In this document: positions 51,820-63,858 of the stretch, one piece after another | How positions within the stretch are numbered: the stretch's first letter is position 1 | How the letters are laid out: every line of letters starts with the position of its first letter | DNA from: Antedon mediterranea | Taxonomy: Eukaryota; Echinodermata; Crinoidea; Comatulida; Antedonidae | Assembly: GCF_964355755.1 (NCBI RefSeq) | Contig: NC_092672.1 | Span: 19,714,501 to 19,778,500 of the forward strand | Length of the DNA stretch: 64,000 bases | Direction of reading: 5' to 3' | Translations under genes and position numbers: made by a program | The notes under the pieces: model-generated | Told to the model about the DNA's origin: nothing | Seen by the model: the letters and a program-made list of their open reading frames with translations, nothing else | Databases searched by the model: none

Positions 51820-54159
51820 ACATTTTATTTTAACATATTTAAAAACACTATATTTAAAACTGTACCTTAGTATATGAACATAATAAAAACTGTAAATCAA
51901 GAAAAACAACATAAAAAAGGTAAGTCACAATGTGTACATCATTCAACAGTCTGATGGAATATGAATTGATGATACAAAATGAATTTAAATATCTTGTCAC
52001 CTGACCATTGCACAATCTTAGTGAATTCAGTCTTTTATCTCATTTTTATTTACCAAATAAAGAGTGATTTAAATCCTCACATATTTTCATAGCCTTTGTC
52101 AGCTTATTGGGGTTTGATCATGTCATCTGGACTGATTTTAATAATATTTGTTTTTCTCTTTTATTCTCTATCTAGAAAATCATGGCACTTTCAACTTTTA
52201 AATCCCAAAAAATAAAAAAATTATTATAAACACTCATGTAAAGAATTTGTCAAATTTTATATAAAATTATAAATATTTATTAACATTGTAAATAAGTCAA
52301 TACAGTAATTGTGTCATATTTGTTGTGATTGTTTGTTATCCAAACATGATCAATATTTGTATACATTACCTTTTTTTTATACATCATTAATGATCATAAA
52401 CAGTTTAAATTTGTAACTTTATCATATAGATTTTGCCTCTTTCACTGTAAATGAATTGATAAAATGCACTTTGTGAAGTGAAACAAATTAATGTAATAAA
52501 ATTCACTTAATTAAATAAATTAAATCAATAAATTTAAACTCAGATTACAAATACTGCCACCAGTGTCCCAACATTTGAGATCACTTTTTTCTTATAAATA
52601 CTGCCACCAATGTAAGCTTATTTGTTTTCTTTGCTGTTCTATATTTGTAATCAATACAAAGGTTAAAGTGTAAATATTACCTTTTATGGATTCTCTGCCT
52701 ACAGTGTTGAGCCTAATCTAATACTGTTTTACTTAAATTGTACAAAGGGTTCTTAAAACTTATCCACATGTCTAAATTAGATTGAAGTTCTTCAATTCAA
52801 TTGTTATTTACAGTTTTGCTGAAAGAAATTGATAGGTTGCAAATTTAAATTGATTTAACAAAGTTACGAATGTGAATTAAGAGATTGTTCCAAATGGCTG
52901 GAATGACATTAAAAAAGAATATTTAAGAGAGTTACAATGGACAAAAGGGATACAGAAAGTGGGGAAATTTCTTCTTTGATTAATAAAGTATTACTGACAA
53001 AAACGTTTCATTATTTTGTGCTTTGGCCTATAGAGGGCGTTTTTAAGAATGGTGTTGTTAATTGTTCAAACATTTTAAAAGATTACTTTGTACTGCTCAT
53101 ATTTATTTTGCAGGGTGTGAGTGAGTGTAGCTACTGTATGACACAAAGTCCAATGTTATTGAACTTCCTTCAATACAGACTTGTAAACAATTACTATTAT
53201 GTAATTTGCACATTTTGAGCTTTGCTGTCATGTGACTATAAAATCACATAAAATCAATTTTCAATAAAATCATTAAATTCATTTTTAAACATTATATTTG
53301 ATTAATTTATTCACCATATGACATGATCAAAAAGAAAAATCAATATGCATCTGTACTATAAGATGCTTTTATTAAAATGTCATTATAGCACATGGCAGAA
53401 TTGGAAGTAAAGTTTGACAATAGTAAAAAATAGTTGAAATGGTAAATCATACAAAATGATAATCTATACAAAATTAACAAATCAGGATAACAAGAAACAA
53501 ACATGATACAAATAAGATAACAATTTATTTGACATTGACATTATCTTATATTATGACCTTTGTATTTTCTATTTATTTTACCTTGTCTTTAACCAATATT
53601 ACATTTGAAATTGTAGGGCAATGATAAAATGAAAGCAAACATTAAATTATGCGACTTTGAATACTTGATTGACACAAACAATTTATAACAATTCTTGTCC
53701 AGTATTGGTCTTCATTATTCCATATCTTTAAAAGTAAAATGTTCACTGTAGAGTATTTGTGTTGTAGCTGTTTAACAATTCCTGTCCAGTATTGGTCTTC
53801 ATTTCATGTCTTTAAAAGTAAAATGTTTACTGTAGAGTATTTGTGATGTAGCTGTTTAACAATTCTTGTCCGGTATTGGTCTTCATTTCATGTCTTTAAA
53901 AGTAAAATGTTCATTATAGAGTATTTGTGTTGTAGCTGTTTGTCATGTTGGTTTACCTGCTTGTCTTTACATTCTATTAGTATGTTAAACATTTTCTACA
54001 GTAAAGAGTTAAGTTGTACATTTTACCCAGTTGTTTCTTGTGTATGGGCAAAGTGTAATAAATAATAATCTTTATTGAAAATGATACCTTAATATTTTCA
54101 TCTGTTGCAACTGATATTACAATTTCTTGAGTTGTAGATTGTATACCTTTGAAATCTCC
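51820..54159. other. No gene; AT-rich spacer with a small tandem repeat
   Basis: Low-complexity AT-rich DNA with short frames only (e.g. an ATG-initiated 93-codon frame at 52937 without recognisable features). Contains the ~85-bp tandem repeat at 53687-53942. Confidence 0.5.
53687..53942. repeat. ~85-bp tandem repeat, 3 units
   Basis: Units starting AACAATTCTTGTCC at 53687, 53774 and 53858 share TATTGGTCTTCATT, TTTAAAAGTAAAATGTT and GAGTATTTGTGTTGTAGCTG. Confidence 0.88.
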
Positions 54160-55089
54160 TGTCTGATTCAGCAGCCGGTTATCTAATGTATACATTTTAG
54201 TTTTCTTTATAGTTGTTTAACTTCATAGGTAGAATAATCATGTTGTCATGCTGTATGTCATAATATTTGAATGGGTTCATACAGCACAACTTAGTTTGTT
54301 TGTATTAATAGTTTATATGATCATTTTCTTTGGTTTTTTGCCTGTAAAAATTCAATTGGTTAGATTTTGTCTTGTCTCTCGTTAAGTAGGCCTACTAAAA
54401 TTGTTTAATAAAGAATATATTTAACACCAATGTTGGCCCTGCCTGTTGTGTGAACTTAGACTACATTAATCTAATAACCTTTGCCTTAGTTTACTGTTTG
54501 TTTGTCACCCTGTTATTCCCCTTAGTAATATCATCTGATAAGCTTTTTAAAGCAATTAAACCAGGCTTTAATTGTTGCACTATTGTACTTGTAGCATTAA
54601 ATATAGTAGGTTTATTTATATACTTTTTTAAACACTCTAAAGTAAAATTCACAATAAACTTTTTACAGTTTGTCTTCTGTCTTTATACAATTTTGTTTCA
54701 ATATTACTATCAACCAAATTACAAAATAGTGTATAATTTACTTTATTAATATTTAAAACCAAAGTTGTTTTTTTAAATCTTTAAATTCAACGATCAAAGT
54801 CTTTTATCAAATTGTTTGTTGACTGATTAGCAATTGTGCTCTGTATTTTATTTACTATAAATTTATAAAAATTGACAAGTTATATTATCATTCAAGCAAT
54901 ATAAGTTTTTTATTTTTTTTTTACACAATAAACGTGAGTCTTTGAAGAATTTCATTTCGCTTCTAAGTGTATCAAAGCAAGAGTAAACGGAGAGTACTTT
55001 CCTCAAACGTTTAAATCTCTATATGAAATCTTTATCAACTCACGTCATGACATCATCAGTTGTTGATGATGTTGTATTGAAGGTCATGC

Positions 55090-55266
55090 GGTCCCTGGCC
55101 AGGTGAGAATGCAATTAGGTGATTGTACAGATTGTTCATTGTTTTATCTATCTTCCTTCTAATGTTTGACTCTCTAATTGACTCTGTCTATCTTTCCATT
55201 TTGTTTCCTTAGATAGGATGTTTGCCTCCCAGTTTGGTACATGATTTTCACCTGGCCAGGCACCGT
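55090..55266. mobile_element. Possible short inverted-repeat element
   Basis: GGTCCCTGGCCAGGTGAGAAT at the left is inverted at the right as ATTTTCACCTGGCCAGGCACC (about 20 bp, two or three mismatches), 177 bp in all. No target duplication was seen, so it may be a chance or decayed structure. Confidence 0.4.
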
Positions 55267-56495
55267 ACAACCTCCAATCTACAACCGGAAGAGGCGTACG
55301 ACGTCAGCATCCTTTAATAATTCACCTTTGACACAGAATGTGATAGAGTTAAGTTATGAATCATTGTTATGTTGTTCAAAGATCTAGAGCACAAAATATC
55401 TATTCTATTATTGGAATAGCGTTCAGTAGGACCAACACAATTTCAGTCGGTATTTGATTTTCACATTTATTTTCGTTTTTTCTTAACTTTAATTTTTTTA
55501 TCGTGTGCTTCACTTTGTATCATTTATACTTGTTTTTATTACAACAGAAAATTTATTTAAATAAAAATGTAAAATTGAATGCAAAACTTTCTTTGTTTTG
55601 TTGATTACAGCTTTAATTGAAGCCATAATGAAAAAAAAAACCAAAAAACTCTGGCATATAGTAATGTAGGAAATATAAATAAGTGAATATTTACAATTAA
55701 AACAAATTTATAAATTTACAAACTACCCATTAACAATGCTGAAGTATTCAAAGTCCAAATACAGTGTATTTTGTAAGGACCTTCTGTTATCAGTATTAGT
55801 GGTTGCAGGTTATACTTACACCACCTGATTTACAAAAACCTATACATTTATGTTGATATTGTTTTTGTTATCCTAACTCCAGGGAAGTGACTTGAGTTTC
55901 TTGCAGTGGCACTCTTTGTTGTAATGTTCATTTGAATAATGTCTTGTATGAACCTCATCTCATTTAGTGATTGTATTATAGTATTTTGTCTAATTTCAAG
56001 TACAATTATATAATTGTATTTTCACAAGACCTTAATCAGTCATTATTAGAGTTTACCTGAGGTACCTTGCTACACCTTGTTTGCTTTACCTAAAATAGTA
56101 ATTCACGTTGGTTTGTAGTTGTAATCAACTAAATGATAAGAACAAAGCAAACACTAAGTCACGCTATGTTGTAATTTGTATAGAATCCATTGAATTGCAC
56201 TGGTTATCACTATATAAATAATGATATAAAAGTGTTTGGTCTTCTGTACAAAAACCACTTGCATTCAACTTTTGAAGAGGAAATGTTGCATATTTTGGAT
56301 TTCTTTTATTTTAGCATTGCTCCACTGTAAGTGTTGTAGGTCTAGAAATATTATAATATTATTTGATAGAGGAGGCATTGGTTGAGGAAATTGTTGATAG
56401 AAGAGACAATGATTGGATTATATATTTACTCTATTTCAACATCATGTTCAGTACTTTTAGTCCTAGTACTGTATTAATATTGATTATTGTCAAAA

Positions 56496-57492
56496 TTAGA
56501 GGAAGGGATAGTATTTAGGTTGAGTTTAAAGCCACAATCTGCAGATGATCCTCTAATGATGTGATGAGCTGTCAAATTAGAGGAAGGGGTAGTATTTAGG
56601 TTGAGTTTAAAGCCACAATCTACAGATGATCCCAATGATTGCTTCATTCTTTGCCATTGTGATGAGCTGTCAAAATTAGAGGGAGGGGTAGTATTTCGGT
56701 TGAGTTTAAAGCCACAATCTACAGATGATCCCAATGATTGCTTCATTCTTTGCCATTGTGATGAGCTGTCAAAATTAGAGGGAGGGGTAGTATTTAGGTT
56801 GAGTTTAAAGCCACAATCTGCAGATGATCCTCTAATGATGTGGTGAGCTGTCAAAATTAGAGGGAGGGGTAGTATTTAGGTTGAGTTTAAAGCCACAATC
56901 TGCAGATGATCCTCTAATGATGTGATGAGCTGTCAAATTAGAGGAAGGGGTAGTATTTAGGTTGAGTTTAAAGCCACAATCTACAGATGATCCCAATGAT
57001 TGCTTCATTCTTTGCCATTGTGATGAGCTGTCAAAATTAGAGGGAGGGGTAGTATTTAGGTTGAGTTTAAAGCCACAATCTGCAGATGATCCTCTAATGA
57101 TGTGATGAGCTGTCAAAATTAGAGGGAGGGGTAGTATTTAGGTTGAGTTTAAAGCCACAATCTGCAGATGATCCTCTAATGATGTGATGAGCTGTCAAAT
57201 TAGAGGAAGGGGTAGTATTTAGGTTGAGTTTAAAGCCACAATCTACAGATGATCCCAATGATTGCTTCATTCTTTGCCATTGTGATGAGCTGTCAAAATT
57301 AGAGGGAGGGGTAGTATTTAGGTTGAGTTTAAAGCCACAATCTGCAGATGATCCCAATGATTGCTTCATTGTTTGCCATTGTGATGAGCTGTCAAAATTA
57401 GAGGGAGGGGTAGTATTTAGGTTGAGTTTAAAGCCACAATCTACAGATGATCCCAATGATTGCTTCATTCTTTGCCATTGTGATGAGTTGTC
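56496..57492. repeat. Minisatellite upstream of ankyrin copy B, 11 units of 99 and 81/82 bp
   Basis: Unit starts (TTAGAGG) at 56496, 56577, 56676, 56775, 56857, 56938, 57037, 57119, 57200, 57299 and 57398. Order of short (S, 81/82) and long (L, 99): S L L S S L S S L L L. The block L-S-S (262 bp) occurs twice in succession, so a higher-order duplication took place. Short units lack part of the CCCAATGATTGCTTCATTCT segment. Same array type as at 30973-31267 (3 L units). Confidence 0.93.
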
Positions 57493-57701
57493 ACACAAGT
57501 TTCTTTTTATCATTAAGTATCTACCTCTAGTATTCAAATAACTCATAATATTATCATCATGTTTTAATGTCTGTGAAAAGAAGCTGTGTATTTATTAATG
57601 CAGTTTACTTTAATATAAAATTATTTGAATTGAAAAATTGTTTTTTTTTATAATATAACATTATACATTGTTTTTGCGTTTTCTTTCAGTTTAGCAATAC
57701 A

Positions 57702-60700
57702 ATGGCTCTCCATGGATGGCTCGTTGATCTTTGTAAAGAAAATGATCTTGAGGTAGCCAATTTACACTGTTTGGATAATAGCATTTGACCAGCAACAATT
57801 ATAGCAACACTATCACATTAGCAACTTAAAAAATTATTATAATTATTAGCTTATGATCTGGAATCAAAAGAGAACTAAAACAAGTAACTAAATAAATTAA
57901 AAATTTAACTTACAGTATCACAATGGATCACAATAATCACTGTAGTGCTTATAGACACTGTTGGCTCATTTGATGTGATTGTTTTGATTTAATTATTTGA
58001 CCAGCATAATAATATCGACACAATACAACATATGAAAGATGAAAAATGCTGGGCAGGGGCAGATTAAGAAAAATGCATTGCTGTAAATCAATGAGCCAGC
58101 TACACCTCATATAAAAATAAATATAAAAACAAATAATTAAATACAAATTTTATTAAAATTTTTCTATAAAAATATGTCTACAAAATTAATGTAAATACAA
58201 AATTTAAGACAAGAAGAAAAAAAAACTTATTTATTTGGGCAATCTAATATTATTATAATGATAATATTGTAATATAATGTCGTCTATGTTTACTATAGTA
58301 TATGAATTTTAATGAAAAATGTAACTGAATGCATATTGATCTATATGTTTTATTTCATAGATTGCAAGAGAAAAAACTGCTGAAGAAATTTTCCATTTCA
58401 TTGTTAGCAACAATGCTGTCAACATCCAAGATCAGGTATACATCAATTTGTTTTCCTTTGTAATGAATTTGATAATACAAACCTTAAATTACTTGACACT
58501 AATTAAAGTACATCAATACTAATTTGTTTTTAAGATCTTTTATAAGTGTTCTCTGGTTGCATATTTTCAGTTAACATTCACACTGATTGTTAAAAGCATC
58601 ATATTTTTTTCACTTCTTGAGCATTTTTTAGTGTTAAAAAGTATATTGTGTGTTTATATCTTATCTTAGCTGTCTGTTAGATGGTTTGTCAAAATAATTT
58701 AGTACATTTGTCTTTCAGTACAATTTGCTTAGACAATTTGATTGGCTAATACCCGATTTGAATAATGGCTTGGTAACCCAATCCCCTGTAATTGTAATTA
58801 ATTTCATAATCTGAACAATGATATAATTATTCATCTGTTGAACAAATAACTAAACAAACTTCATAAGAAATATATACATCACTGAAAAAAATACAAGGCA
58901 GTGAAAAAAAAGATGAACAGGTGTCAAACACTTCTATCCACATTGGACCCCTTGTACAAATAACAAAACATAAAAACACAAACATTTAGGATATAAAAAT
59001 AGCTGAAATGGTACTATTTTCAGTTTCATATATAAAGCACACAGACGCAACATGCCAACATTTACGACCTGGCCACAACAAGCATAATGGAGGTACACAC
59101 CTAATTGGTGACAGTGGCTAAGGCTGCTTTTGTGCTTTCCTACATTGTCATTCATGCTTATATTAACAAATAAGGCCTATTTTTTTCTCTCTCTCTTTTG
59201 AATATAGATTACTTTTTAAAGGCACATAATTTAGCTCATCAGCTTTTGTATTTTTGTTATATGAACAAATTTCACACAGCAGTTTCATTTATTAAACTTT
59301 ATCACTGGAAGAAAAATACAAGGCACAAGGCAGTGAAAAAAGTGATGAACAGGTGGCAAGCACTTCTATCCACATTTGACCCCTTGTACAAATAACAAAA
59401 CATAAAAACACAAACATTTAAGATATAAAAATAGCTGAAATGATTCTATTTTAAGTTTCATATATAAAGCATACAACATGCCATCATTTACAAACTGGAT
59501 TTCACACAGCAGTTTGAAACAAACAATTCAATTTTCCATTTATAAAATGTACCATAACATTAACAAATTGACAAAACCTAACCATTTAAAAAAAAAAAGG
59601 AGCCTAAAACATGGTAGAACACTGGAGGCCTTTTGTTTCCCCTTCCACCACCAGTTCCTGTGGCTGATTGTTCAAACTTTATATGATCATTTATATGATC
59701 ATCCCAACATAGGTATGATGCTATTTTGACACCAAGATTAGTTTGTGTTTTCTCAAAGATACAACCATTCTTCTGATAAAAATATGTGATGAGATGTTTA
59801 TCATGTGATATAGAAATAATTTGAAAATTAATTTCCCATGTTACTCCATTGAATAAGAACATCATGTCCATCTGCAGCAAATGACAGTCATCAATGTTAA
59901 TGATTGACTTGTAACATTTTCCCTATTTAAAATATACGTCATGAACCAATCATGCACATTAATTTAGATGTTGGTGCATTACCCACTGCTTCTTGAGGCT
60001 GACATCAAACCCTATCAGCTCAAGCTCTGTGTTGTATACAGATTTAACCACCAGACTAGTGACTGTTTTATTACTACAGTATTACTATTTTATTATTGTA
60101 TTCAATTATTCAAGACCCAACAGTGTATCAAAACACCAATACAGGATCAAAATAAAAGTACAGTATAACATATTTACATGGTAAAAATATTAACATAATT
60201 AAAAAACTATTCATTAAACATTAACAATTCAACAGATTTAGTTATTCAAGTTATTAAAAATGACATTAAATGCTGTATAAGTATTAATGTATAAGTATTA
60301 CAACTAAAAATATCAATGTTAGGAAAAATTTAACTAGATCATTATAAAGCTCTGTCTACACTATCAAACTTTATGTGACAAAAAAATGTGATGTGCCCAT
60401 ATATGGACAAGGCACACTTTTGTTGGTCAAACTAGTCTAGTGATAGTGTAGACATAGCTCAAGATTGACCAACATGACAGAAAGAACTATGAATGCAAAG
60501 AACATGAATTTTAAACCGCCCGGTGATATTGTCAAAATTTGATTAAATAATTTGAAACAATAAAGATGAGGAAACATAAGAATATTTAATAGTTTAGGGT
60601 TATGACTGGTAGATGGTATACATATACAATTCATAATAATTGTGATAATATAATTTAAAAATGATTGCTCATTTAACTGGCATATAATTAGTATGTTATG

Positions 60701-61642
60701 TTCAGGCCTAATTTGTCTAATTATTCTTAAGTACTTGACTACAGTCGGTATAACAAAGTATAATAGCAATAATAATTGTTATTCTTTCAATGATTATGAT
60801 AACATACTGTCTGTTAGATCCTAAATGTATATCAAAGCAAGGCTGAAAATTAGTATTATACAATGTTTGTTATAAAAGACATTAAGTTTTAATTGATTAA
60901 TTTTATTAGATATATTTTTGACACAGCAAAATAATATGATTGTAAAAAGGTGATGTTATAATTACACTGTGTATAAAATAGAAATGCCTACACACAAACA
61001 CACACTAATCAGTAGGCCTAAATGATTATCAACAAGTATGCCTATTACAAGTTGGAGTGGTGCAATTGAATAGTGAAAACCTGTTATTAACAGCTACAAC
61101 ACAATTTGAAATTTAAAATAAATTTTCCAGATTTATAATTGCACTGTAAAATAATACTATAAAATTGTTCAAAATATGTAGGATGAAGGTTTATTTTAAA
61201 ATAGCTTTTACTTACAGTCTGCCCAACTATTTCAAAATAAAATTGATTATAGATGATATAGTTAGTATTATCTGTTTTATATTTCAGAATTCAAGTATAC
61301 CTTGATCATGAGCATAACAATAGTTTACACAAACAATACATTTTACAATGCTTATAGAAATAATCATTTAAAGTTGATTGTTAGTTATTAGAAAAATATC
61401 TTTCAACATTGAAAACAAAGTAATAAACTGTTATCAATTAAGGATATTTATTTACAAGATTATTAGTCATTTTTTTGTTTAGATATTAAGGAATAAGATG
61501 TACATGTTTTGTAACTTTGTTTATTATTTAATATTTTCAATAGGATGGCACTACAGCGTTGATGTTTGCTGCTTATGTAGGTAATGCAGCCATCTGCCAT
61601 CAACTTATTGATGGTGGAGCTGATATTAACCTACAAGATAAG
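57702..61642 (+). CDS. Ankyrin-repeat gene, copy B (three exons recognised)
   Basis: Exon 1: 57690-57752, ATG at 57702, encoding MALHGWLVDLCKENDLE, donor GTAGCC. Exon 2: 58361-58435 (25 codons), ending NNAVNIQDQ, donor GTATAC. Exon 3: 61544-61642 (33 codons): DGTTALMFAA..DGGADINLQDK, a complete ankyrin repeat, donor GTAAGT. Exon lengths (51 coding, 75 and 99 nt), phases (0) and splice sites are identical to copy A, and differences from A leave the frame open, which argues for a gene rather than chance. Introns are shorter than in A. The gene may continue beyond the window; the next exon in this copy is only a remnant (62446). Function beyond protein binding is unknown. Confidence 0.75.
57965..58130 (-). 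mobile_element. LINE 3' end fragment in intron 1 of ankyrin copy B
   Basis: Paralogue of 31755-31920 (CTGCCCCTGCCCAGC in complement), inherited with the locus duplication. Confidence 0.55.
58860..59490. repeat. Two copies of the dispersed repeat seen at 33059-33300
   Basis: The motif CACTTCTATCCACATT..CCCCTTGTACAAATAACAAAAC occurs at about 58930 and again at about 59360, whereas copy A has it once (33150). The unit was duplicated locally in B. Confidence 0.6.
59690..59960 (-). pseudogene. LINE RT remnant, copy B
   Basis: Paralogue of the fragment at 34380-34563: the minus strand reads QTNLGVKIASYLCWDDHIN, a LINE post-RT motif, in a broken frame. It is joined directly to the equivalent of 35104-35210. 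Confidence 0.6.
60348..60459. mobile_element. Short palindromic MITE, copy B
   Basis: AGCTCTGTCTACACTATCAA at the left and TGATAGTGTAGACATAGCT at the right; same insertion as 36734-36864 in copy A, with a slightly shorter centre. Confidence 0.65.
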
Positions 61643-61766
61643 GTAAGTAATACACACATTTTTTAAATAAAATTATTGAACCTTCAGTGAAACAAATCAA
61701 TGAATTGAAACTATTGTTTTAGAATTTATATGCTACCACCACTATAACTTTAGGAAAATCATATAT

Positions 61767-62016
61767 TATCTCTTAGTGTACGTGAATTCTGTAATCCGAT
61801 TGGTCAATATATATGAGATATAATTCCGTATTACGCCCATTTACTCAGTCAAGTGGATCAGAAGGGTAATATATCCCGTATTACCTGTTTGATGTTTCTA
61901 CGCGCGCGTTGTTTATGTATTGTATTTTTGTCGTTGAGCGCATGCGTAGTTGTGATTTCAACCATCGAATATGAACCAGTCTCTTGTCCAATTGCTTATG
62001 TGTACACTAAGAGATA
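61767..62016. mobile_element. MITE-like element unique to copy B (~250 bp)
   Basis: TATCTCTTAGTGTAC at the left is inverted at the right as GTACACTAAGAGATA (15 bp, perfect). The sequence inside is more GC-rich (CTACGCGCGCG, GAGCGCATGCG) than the intron around it, and copy A has continuous intron sequence at the matching point near 39180. The target duplication could not be fixed. Confidence 0.7.
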
Positions 62017-63858
62017 AAATCGTTGCACCCTATAATAACACAATACTGGTGTGTGTACTGTATATAGGTCAATATAGAAATGATGTAATAACTTATTTTC
62101 TTCTCACATAAAACATTTTACAAATTCTCAAAATATTCTGTTTAAACTTGCAATCAAATTTTTGGATTAAGAAAATGTATACTTCAAGTTACTTGTTTAC
62201 AACATTAATATGTGTATTCAATAATATACACATTTATTTTCCATAATTCGTTGCTGAATGCTGCTTTAGAAATAAAGTGTGAAATGAATTTTACAGCACA
62301 GTTTTTAAATATTTTTGGTATTGATTATTATAATTTAACTACTATACTGTAAAATAAAAAATGCTGATAGCATACCTAATCATCAAAGTTTGTACAGTGA
62401 AATGGTATAGTCAGTATGTTTTTATAAATTGATAACATTCAATAGAATGCTCATAACACAAACTTTATTCTTTTGAATATTTAACTGTATTTTAGTATTA
62501 GGCAGGTTAGATAACAGGAATAACATTTGTTAATATAAGTTTTAAAAAAAAATGTACATTTTAAAAAAAGGTTGTGAATATTAATCACGTCTATCATCAA
62601 CCTTCACCTTGATTCCTTTGCTCTTTATATTTTAAGGATATTTCTAGATTAAAATGATATATCTATGCTGAAATGAAAGGTTGTGAAGATTAGTTTTGGT
62701 AGAAGGGCTCTTTCATAAGCCCATAACACCATAATAATATTATGACAAAATATATATTACATATACGCACACATATATTATACAAAATTTCATATTTTTG
62801 GTGGTATATTGTTCTGTATAATTTTGAAGATTCTAAGTTGTTTAAATTTAACCAATGGCAGCATATCATAATTAAAATTGAGTTGCTCCTACAGCCTTGT
62901 GTTAAATGTTAGTTGGAACCATTGTTATAATTTGAAATCTTTCGGTTTATGAACCAAATCCAAGCCTATTAAATTCTATTGGCTTGCTACTCATATATCT
63001 TCGTAATTTTTTGAATAAATTTAGCCATTAGGCCTTTCAACAATCTACAACATTCTAATTTTTATGGGCTAATTAAAATGCAGTATTATTATTATTTGAA
63101 TTTTCGAAATCTACAGTATTCTAGCTAATCTTGGTTTATTTAAAACTGATTGTAAATTGCTAAAAGATCACATAACCAAAAAAAACTTGTAATTTTTATT
63201 TTTTGGTGTTAAACAGTTTATGAGAAAAAATTGCCTTACTTGAAGCGTAGCAGTATTGTGGTTATAATCAAGAAATTGCAAATTTCAAGGCAATTAAATT
63301 AGTTTACACTGATAAAGATGCACACAAGTGTTGCCAACAATTCTTGTGTAAGCTACATTTTAATTTCTACATAATGCATTGCTCTATAGTTCTAAATTTA
63401 CGACTGAACCTCGCTCTTCAATATTAGTTTGAATTATACTAAATTATTTGGTCTATAAATGAAAGGAAAACAATTTCTTATATAGTAGTTTTCATTAATT
63501 CATTTATTTTTAATCCCATGAATTATTAAACAAATAATTACATACTGTACATCTATTGTGTATTTTTGTTTATGTGCATAGTAGGCTAGATAATAAGCAG
63601 CACTTAGCACAATCAATTGATTGTCTACAAGATTGCAATTGTACAACTCTGTCAATAACCAATGCTAATTACATATAATTCAAGCAGGGAGTTGTTTCAA
63701 TTTGTTATCAAACAATAGATAACAAATTTAATACATAGCAAAGCAGAATTGTTTCTATGAATTAAAATGTACCACATGTATAGTAATGAACACAATGATG
63801 ATGAAAACAATTATGAAGTATTATATCAAGAAGATGTATACTGTCACACTTTGTAATA
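62017..63858. other. Intron or 3' region of copy B with an exon 4 remnant
   Basis: At 62436-62466 TTCAATAG followed by AATGCTCATAACACAAAC resembles the acceptor and first bases of the defective exon 4 of copy A (42490-42515), then diverges. The rest is AT-rich without recognised features, ending in sequence shared with 40850-41215. Confidence 0.45.

Larger units (their letters stand above)
54160..63858. repeat. Segmental duplication, locus copy B (U3)
   Basis: Paralogous to U2 (19008-41220 without the DIRS elements) from GATTCAGCAGCCGGTTATCT (54168) to GTATACTGTCACACTTTGTAATAAA (about 63850). It contains the minisatellite, ankyrin exons 1-3 and the same intronic repeat remnants, with many small indels. 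It provides the empty sites for the DIRS elements and both full-length SINEs of copy A. Confidence 0.85.

Noticed and set aside
54450-54749. 99-codon hydrophobic frame
   Set aside because: Starts at GTG, AT-rich composition explains the hydrophobic residues, not conserved in the paralogous unit.
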